DNA of 64,000 nt from CAZKJL01 sp964611095. Its GTDB lineage: Bacteria > Patescibacteriota > Gracilibacteria > Peribacterales > Peribacteraceae. A program made the translations under genes and the position numbers. The stretch covers positions 1-64,000 of the forward strand of contig CAZSWJ010000003.1 of NCBI GenBank assembly GCA_964611095.1. Direction: 5' to 3'. The notes beneath the pieces were generated by a model, which was not told the origin of the DNA, ran no database searches, and saw only the letters and a program-made list of their open reading frames with translations. Shown in pieces: positions 59,149 to 64,000 of the stretch (position 1 is its first letter; each line of letters begins with the position of its first letter).

Positions 59149-59701
59149 GTGCACGGAGAATGTACTTCCCAACGACGTCCGTCTCAAGGTTCACGGTGTC
59201 CCCGGCTTTGAGCGAGCCGAGCGTGGTGTTCTCGAGCGTATGTGGAATGAGTGCAACGGTGACCTTGTCGGCATCGAGTGATGCGACCGTGAGCGCCACG
59301 CCATCGATGGTGATGGAACCGTGGTGCACGATGTAGCCCAGAAGATGCTGCGGAACCGAGACGCTGAGCATCGTGTCTTTGAGCGACAAAACTTTTCCCG
59401 TTCCTTCGATGTGCCCGAGAACGATGTGACCCTCCAGCCTGCCATCGGCTCGGAGTGCGCGTTCCACGTTCACGGAATCCCCCGTCTTGAGTGTTCCGAG
59501 TTTCGTTTTTTGGAGTGTGGTCGGAACGACATCGAATGACATCGAGGCGTCATCGAATTCGGTGACGGACAAGCACGTCCCGAGCACGGCGATGCTGCTG
59601 CCCACTTTGATGTCATCGAACGACTCGGGGCGGGAAAGAACGAGAACGTTCTTTTTGGCTTCCAGGACGGGCACGACGGCTTCGATGATTCCGGTAAACA
59701 T
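59135..59701 (-). CDS. ribE: Riboflavin synthase alpha chain
   Basis: 188 aa. MFTGIIEAVVPVLEAKKNVL is the standard opening. Two internal repeats each carry the lumazine-binding pattern: GSSIAVLGTCLSVTEFDDAS and GSITIDGVALTVASLDADKV. LEGHIVLGHIEGTGKVL is the conserved GH motif. It dismutates two lumazines to riboflavin. TACCAT lies 8 nt before the ATG. Operon with ribH. Confidence 0.96.
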   Translation of the reverse strand: MFTGIIEAVVPVLEAKKNVLVLSRPESFDDIKVGSSIAVLGTCLSVTEFDDASMSFDVVPTTLQKTKLGTLKTGDSVNVERALRADGRLEGHIVLGHIEGTGKVLSLKDTMLSVSVPQHLLGYIVHHGSITIDGVALTVASLDADKVTVALIPHTLENTTLGSLKAGDTVNLETDVVGKYILRAHVTK

Positions 59702-59729
59702 AGAGGTGCATGGTAGCAGATTCCGGCTC

Positions 59730-60896
59730 CTAGAGCACCGCTTTTACCTTCTCGCAGAGCTCCGCGATGCGCTTGAGCGGAATGCCCGCGATATTCACGC
59801 GGCCGTCCAAAGGTACGAACGCGTTGTGCTCGGTCTTGAGGCGCGTCACTTGCTCGGGGCTGAGCGGGAGAATGGCGAACATGCCGTAGCCGCTGAGTGC
59901 GGGCGTGCACGATGCAGGGAGTCCTTCGATGAGGAGTTTCCTCTTTTTACTCATCATGGCGCGCGCTTCGGCCAAATCTTTCAGCCACTCGGTGCGATAC
60001 TTTTCCTGCGTGAGTGCGACGACGGCTTGGCCGAAGGTCGGAGCGGCGGAATGGAGTCCGCGCGAGATGACGGAGTAGGTTCCCTCCACCGTTTTCTTTT
60101 CGTCCTCTGAACTGACGAACGCGGCGGCAAGCCCCGTGCGAAGTCCGTAGATGGAATGGTTCTTGGACGCCGACCACGTGACGAGCGTCGTGAGTCCGGC
60201 GTCGCGACAAAGACGAATGGCCACGGCATCGGCTTCGGGCTCACCTTTGAATCCTTGGTACGCGAAGTCGAGAAGCACGACGCATTCTTTCGTTTGCAGA
60301 ACATTGATGAGCGCGGGCCAATCGGCATCGGTGAGATCGAGACCCGTGGGATTGTGGCACCCGACCTGGAGCATGATGCCGAACTTTCCGCTCTGTTTTT
60401 TGATCGTGTCGACGATGGCATCGATGCTCGCTTTTTTATTCACCAAGTACGGCGTTTCGATGACGGCGAATCCCGCCCATGTGCAGACGGGCATGTGGTT
60501 GGCCCAGGCCGGCATGGGGAGGATGATATTTGGCTTGTCTTGGCCAAGAAGCATGCTCATGAGCCGCAGGTTGATGGCAAGTGCTCCGGTACCGCCCGTG
60601 GAAGCGATGGACGCGACGATATCGGAATCTTTGGCAATGAGTTTATGAACAGCGGTTCGATAACTCGACAATCCGGTGAGAGGCGGATACGCGCAGTTGA
60701 AATCCTTGAGCGACTTCCCGAGTTCTGCCATGGCCTTGCCGACGCTCGGAAGCATGAGCGGTTTTCCGTCTTCATCCATGTAGACGCCGAGCGTCCCGTC
60801 GATGCATGTCGGTCCCGCCGCCCGCGCCTCGGCCGCGATCGCGAAGAGCGGATCGGGTTTTGCCGGAGGTAAGGAGGAGAACATGGACCTGGACAT
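59730..60896 (-). CDS. Class I aromatic/aspartate aminotransferase
   Basis: 388 aa. LGVYMDEDGKPLMLPSVGKA resembles the TyrB/AspC N-terminus. GCHNPTGLDLTDADW is the PLP-phosphate loop, LDFAYQGF follows, and WSASKNHSIYGLRTGLAAAF holds the PLP Lys. It lies at the downstream end of the aromatic gene cluster, so transfer of the amino group in the last step of Phe and Tyr synthesis is the likely role. The 20-base gap to pheA fits co-transcription. The start used is MSRSMFSS; MFSSLPPAKP, 12 bases later, is an alternative with a GGAGGT-free context. Confidence 0.9.
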   Translation of the reverse strand: MSRSMFSSLPPAKPDPLFAIAAEARAAGPTCIDGTLGVYMDEDGKPLMLPSVGKAMAELGKSLKDFNCAYPPLTGLSSYRTAVHKLIAKDSDIVASIASTGGTGALAINLRLMSMLLGQDKPNIILPMPAWANHMPVCTWAGFAVIETPYLVNKKASIDAIVDTIKKQSGKFGIMLQVGCHNPTGLDLTDADWPALINVLQTKECVVLLDFAYQGFKGEPEADAVAIRLCRDAGLTTLVTWSASKNHSIYGLRTGLAAAFVSSEDEKKTVEGTYSVISRGLHSAAPTFGQAVVALTQEKYRTEWLKDLAEARAMMSKKRKLLIEGLPASCTPALSGYGMFAILPLSPEQVTRLKTEHNAFVPLDGRVNIAGIPLKRIAELCEKVKAVL

Positions 60897-60916
60897 AAAA
60901 AGAGGGAAAGAAATAA

Positions 60917-61702
60917 TTACCACTGGCCGAGAACATCGACCGTGGCGATGGAACGCAAATCTTTGAGCGTCTGGACCGCTTTGGGCTCATCGGGGCTGCC
61001 TTGGAAATCGATGAAGAACACGTAGTCGCCGAACTTGGTTCCCGCAGGGCGGCTTTCGATGCGCGTCATGTTGAGGTCGTACACTTTGAACGGCACGAGC
61101 AAGTCGTGGAGTAAACCCGGGCGATCCACCTTGGGCTGAATGACGATCATCATGTGCGTGCGCTTTTTTCCGGGCATGGGATCCTCTGCCGAAACGACGG
61201 CGAAGCGGGTCGTATTGCCGTCACCTTCGATGTCTTCCGAGATGACGGTGAGCCCATGCTTTTTCAAAACCGCTGCCGATGCGATGGCACCGACCGACGG
61301 ATCTTTGGCGGCAAGTTCTGCAGCCGATGCGGTGCTGCTCACGGACAAGTGTTCGGCCTGCGGATACTTTTCTTTGAGCCACTTGCGGCATTGCCTCAGC
61401 GCCTGGGAGTGAGAGGCGATTTTCCTCACCGACTGGGGCTCCTTGGCCCCAAAAGCATGCTTGATAGACAGGTCCTGCGTGCTCCAGATACGCACCTTGG
61501 ATTCGCGGAGTAAATCCAGAATCTCATCGATGGAACCGTGCAAACTGTTCTCGATCGGAACGATGCCGATGTCTTTGGGATGTGCGGACAAAAACTCGAA
61601 CAGCGCATCGAAATTCGGCTCGAATGTCACGGGTTTGCCCGGAAAGATTTTCTCGCACGCTTCGTGCGAGAACGTGCCGGCGGGACCGAGTGTGCGAATC
61701 AT
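60917..61702 (-). CDS. pheA: Prephenate dehydratase with ACT domain
   Basis: 261 aa. IRTLGPAGTFSHEACEKIF is the N-terminal motif, IVPIENSLHGSIDEILDLL and IASHSQALRQCRKWL are the catalytic TRF-like region, and DGNTTRFAVVSAEDP (N-T-T-R-F) is the active-site motif. The C-terminal ACT domain has DRPGLLHDLLVPFKVYDLNM and ESRPAG for Phe feedback. The mutase domain of E. coli PheA is absent; a separate chorismate mutase gene lies upstream in the same operon. The start overlaps the tyrA stop codon by 4 bp. Confidence 0.96.
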   Translation of the reverse strand: MIRTLGPAGTFSHEACEKIFPGKPVTFEPNFDALFEFLSAHPKDIGIVPIENSLHGSIDEILDLLRESKVRIWSTQDLSIKHAFGAKEPQSVRKIASHSQALRQCRKWLKEKYPQAEHLSVSSTASAAELAAKDPSVGAIASAAVLKKHGLTVISEDIEGDGNTTRFAVVSAEDPMPGKKRTHMMIVIQPKVDRPGLLHDLLVPFKVYDLNMTRIESRPAGTKFGDYVFFIDFQGSPDEPKAVQTLKDLRSIATVDVLGQW

Positions 61703-62547
61703 CGTGAGAGAGAAAGAAGGGTACGAATGCAGGCCTCGCTGTGCTCGCGAGCGGTCTTGAGATGCGGTGCGAAAAATTTCTTGGATCGTGCGTAGTGTTT
61801 TTCGGCACCCGAGATGTCCCTGCGCTCGGCGAGACGGATGTACTCCGTGATGCGCTTCTGAAGAGACTTGAGAATTTTGATGGTCTCGGGATTCCTGAAG
61901 ATGATCGGCATGTAGAGCCCCGCGTGATCATCGAGAAAACGACCGATGACGTTGAATTCAAGCTCGTACGTCGGCGTGCAGGTTTTGAGGACTTTCGTGA
62001 GATCGACGCCGAGGTCGCGCATGGTGTCGGCCATGAGGAAACTCTTGAGATGCGGAATGACCTGCACGACGGACATGAGCCGGTCATGTTCCTTCGGCGT
62101 CATGACGACGGTCTTCAGTCCTGCTTTCTTGAGGAGCGATGTGAGTGACGCGACGGTTTCCTTGGAAGCACGTGCCGGACACAGGACGATGGTCTCGCCC
62201 TTGGGCTCGGTACCGGGCCCGAAGAGCGGATGCATACCGATGACCTCTCCCTTTGCCTTGAGCATGGACTTCACTTCGTTCGATTTGAGAGAACTGACGT
62301 CCACGATCAACTGATCCTTACGCTTGGCTTTGATGACTTCGGTACGAATGATGTCGGCTGCATCGGAAAGAGGAACGGCGAAGAGGACGATGTCGACGGT
62401 CTCCAGAAGATCGGCGGTTTTAAGCTTCGTACCGATATCCGAGACAAGCACGCGGTGCCCGAGAGCCCTGAAGAGAGCCCCGAACTGTCTGCCCGTGCGG
62501 CCCTTGCCGCCGATGATGCCGACGATGTGGCGGGACGTGATCTTCAT
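61699..62547 (-). CDS. tyrA: Prephenate dehydrogenase
   Basis: 282 aa. The NAD site is IVGIIGGKGRTGRQFGALFR (GxGxxG-type with a basic change). VSSLKSNEVKSMLKAKGEV and GMHPLFGPGTEPKGETIVLC are typical of TyrA (H-P-x-F-G). DRLMSVVQVIPHLKSF holds the substrate His. It converts prephenate to 4-hydroxyphenylpyruvate. It overlaps the chorismate mutase gene and pheA by 4 bp each. No fused mutase or ACT domain is present. Confidence 0.93.
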   Translation of the reverse strand: MKITSRHIVGIIGGKGRTGRQFGALFRALGHRVLVSDIGTKLKTADLLETVDIVLFAVPLSDAADIIRTEVIKAKRKDQLIVDVSSLKSNEVKSMLKAKGEVIGMHPLFGPGTEPKGETIVLCPARASKETVASLTSLLKKAGLKTVVMTPKEHDRLMSVVQVIPHLKSFLMADTMRDLGVDLTKVLKTCTPTYELEFNVIGRFLDDHAGLYMPIIFRNPETIKILKSLQKRITEYIRLAERRDISGAEKHYARSKKFFAPHLKTAREHSEACIRTLLSLSR

Positions 62548-62813
62548 GATCCTTGGACCCGTTTGCTCTCGGATAAAATGAAATCGAGGATGAGGAGTGC
62601 GAGTTCTTCGGACACGCCGAGCGTCTTGGCGCGCTTTTTCCAGATCTCTTTCAGTTCGGCTTCGCGCGATGCGCTTTCGATCTGCATGTCGGCACTGCGC
62701 TTGAGCTCTTTCATGTGCGCGACGGCACGGAAACGCGTGGCGAGTGCGCGGAGCAAAATCTCGTCGGCATCGTCGATGGCCTTTCGAATTTCCTGCATGG
62801 TGAGTGAGGTCAT
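62544..62813 (-). CDS. Chorismate mutase (AroQ type)
   Basis: 89 aa. The N-terminal helix IRKAIDDADEILLRALATRF is the AroQ signature (R-x-x-ID-x-D-x-x-L-x-L-x-x-R). LKRSADMQIESASREAELKE follows with the active-site Lys/Arg, and ILDFILSESKRVQ ends the fold. It turns chorismate into prephenate for pheA and tyrA. It is translated between aroC and tyrA, with a 4-bp overlap with tyrA. The short size equals the stand-alone AroQ domain. Confidence 0.9.
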   Translation of the reverse strand: MTSLTMQEIRKAIDDADEILLRALATRFRAVAHMKELKRSADMQIESASREAELKEIWKKRAKTLGVSEELALLILDFILSESKRVQGS

Positions 62814-62827
62814 AAAAGAAAAAGGAA

Positions 62828-63820
62828 TCAGCGAGCGTAGGCGCGCTGGAGAAGCAAAGAGTCGGCCAGGACGAGTGCGACCATGGCCTCGAGAACGGGA
62901 ATGACACGCGGAACGATGCACGGATCGTGGCGGCCTTCTTTGGCGACTTGTCCCACGGACGACGACGGCTTGATGCTCACGGTGAGGATGATGTCCTCGC
63001 CCGTGGAAATGCCGCCGAGCAGTCCGCCGAAGTTTTCCGGATTCGCGGCGTATTCGCTGCCGCGCATTTCGGCGGTCTTGAATCCGGCTCCGTACGAAAA
63101 TCCGGTGACGGCACCGATGGTCATGACGGCGTTTGCGAGACGCGACTTCAGTTTTTCGAACACCGGATCACCGAGATCTTTCGGAGGTTTGACGATGCGA
63201 ATTTGGATGAGTCCACCCGTGGAGTCTGCGGCGGCTTTGCACTCCAAAATGTAGGCTTCCATTTGCTTGGCAACGGCGGGATCGGCGCAGCGAACGGGGT
63301 TCTTTTCGATCGTCTCGGGCTTGAAGACTTTGGCTTCCAGATGACCGATTTTCACGGTATGACCGATGATCTTGGTGGTCTTCGGCAAGATCTTGCGAGC
63401 GATGACGCCGGCGATGACGCGGGACACCGTCTCTCGTCCGGACTGACGTCCGCCGCCGCGATGATCGCGGTGACCGTACTTGCTTTGGAACGTGGCATCG
63501 GCATGACCGACACGCATGACGTCCTTGAGCTTGTCGTAGTCGGCGCTCCTCTGATCCTTGTTCCGTACCGTCACGGTGATGGGCATGCCCGTGGTCTTGC
63601 CCTCGAAGATGCCGGAGAGAATCTCGGGCGCATCGGCTTCGTTGCGCGGGGTCGTGACGGCGCTCTGGCCGGGACGGCGGCGCTCCAGTTCCGGGAGCAA
63701 GTCCTCGATCGTGAGCGGAATTCCGGCGGGACAGCCGTCGATGACGACGCCGAGTGCGGGACCGTGCGACTCACCGAAGGTGGTGATGCGGAGCAGTGAA
63801 CCGAAAGAATTGGATGCCAT
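62828..63820 (-). CDS. aroC: Chorismate synthase
   Basis: 330 aa. NSFGSLLRITTFGESHGPAL is the family opening (GESHG). SAVTTPRNEADAPEILSGIF, then HADATFQSKYGHRDHRGGGR with the conserved RxSGRETVSRV run, and GSEYAANPENFGGLLGGIST are the FMN and substrate sites. It makes chorismate, feeding Trp, Phe and Tyr. It lies directly downstream of aroE. ATG at 63820 (MASNSFGS) begins right after the aroE stop codon. Confidence 0.97.
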   Translation of the reverse strand: MASNSFGSLLRITTFGESHGPALGVVIDGCPAGIPLTIEDLLPELERRRPGQSAVTTPRNEADAPEILSGIFEGKTTGMPITVTVRNKDQRSADYDKLKDVMRVGHADATFQSKYGHRDHRGGGRQSGRETVSRVIAGVIARKILPKTTKIIGHTVKIGHLEAKVFKPETIEKNPVRCADPAVAKQMEAYILECKAAADSTGGLIQIRIVKPPKDLGDPVFEKLKSRLANAVMTIGAVTGFSYGAGFKTAEMRGSEYAANPENFGGLLGGISTGEDIILTVSIKPSSSVGQVAKEGRHDPCIVPRVIPVLEAMVALVLADSLLLQRAYAR

Positions 63821-63824
63821 AAAA

Positions 63825-64000
63825 CTAGAGGTGAAAAGGTGAACGGGGTTTGGGAGTGAGCGAAGCGATGACTTTTGCCAGGTGCGCGGCATCGTCGGGA
63901 GCGGATTTCTTGCCGGTGAAATGCTCGAACTGCTTGAGTGCCTGGTGGATGAGCATCGCCGTTCCGTCGTGGACGTGGAAGCCTTGGCTCCGCGCGTCTT
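63825..64000 (-). CDS. aroE: Shikimate dehydrogenase, C-terminal part (cut by window edge)
   Basis: The last 58 residues are visible. GFHVHDGTAMLIHQALKQFE and HFTGKK match the conserved C-terminal helix of AroE (G-x-x-x-x-(D/G)G-x-x-ML-x-x-QA). Its start lies beyond the window. It would reduce 3-dehydroshikimate to shikimate with NADPH. It is first in the visible order aroE, aroC, chorismate mutase, tyrA, pheA, aminotransferase. Confidence 0.85.
   Translation of the reverse strand, partial: DARSQGFHVHDGTAMLIHQALKQFEHFTGKKSAPDDAAHLAKVIASLTPKPRSPFHL

Overview
This window looks like a piece of a compact bacterial chromosome. UGA is used as an ordinary stop throughout. Convergent genes often overlap at their 3' ends (by 4, 4, 4, 35 and 41 bp), and Shine-Dalgarno sequences are scarce. 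Instead, many genes have a -10 hexamer (TANNAT type) only 6-8 nt before the start codon, which suggests leaderless mRNAs. Together with the small DNA-binding, repair and translation genes, this would suit a Patescibacteria/CPR lineage of the Peregrinibacteria/Peribacteria kind. That assignment is inference; no 16S gene is present. The biosynthetic content is rich for such an organism: purine, pyrimidine, riboflavin and aromatic amino acid genes.

Left part, about 1-22.5 kb: visibly more AT-rich and accessory in nature. It holds a DedA-PAP2-LssY fusion, a DUF347 membrane protein, a PH-domain protein, a two-component system next to a PepSY protein, and a three-gene ABC exporter. From 11.9 to 20.3 kb lies a plus-strand mobile module: an unknown protein, a ParB-methyltransferase fusion, a second methyltransferase, a small terminase-like HTH protein, two tandem full-length large-terminase paralogs and a serine recombinase. 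No capsid, portal or tail genes accompany it. Next is a minus-strand TIR (MTH538/ThsB-like) plus SLATT (DUF4231) pair, a likely two-gene defence operon. The block ends at tRNA-Gln(CUG), where base composition changes.

Middle part, 22.6-46.7 kb: GC-rich core genome. It includes OmdA-like, acyltransferase, MsrA and TPR membrane proteins, a tiny Lys-rich peptide gene, and a fused anthranilate synthase TrpE(G) preceded by a Trp-codon leader peptide and attenuator. Then come a methyltransferase, a TMEM175-type channel, membrane pyrophosphatase HppA, an MscS channel, a GNAT, PolX without PHP, a MarR regulator, PurM, FtsE, RlmE, RsmG, PyrE, PheS, a family-4 uracil-DNA glycosylase and a class II-like PurE.

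Right part, 46.8-64 kb: three tRNA genes (Ala-GGC, Arg-GCG, Arg-TCG), each preceded 91-101 bp upstream by a precise copy of its own 5' end. One is followed by tandem decayed tRNA copies. Also here are DedA, RNase HII, a cupredoxin-like lipoprotein, a Cys/His-rich secreted protein, a transaldolase-family protein, 6-phosphogluconate dehydrogenase, RibBA, RibH and RibE, an S-layer-homology protein, and a minus-strand aromatic cluster (aroE end, aroC, chorismate mutase, tyrA, pheA, aminotransferase). This cluster and trpE(G) share chorismate as branch point. A dispersed GCGGGTAG/GCGAGTAG palindrome occurs three times just downstream of genes.
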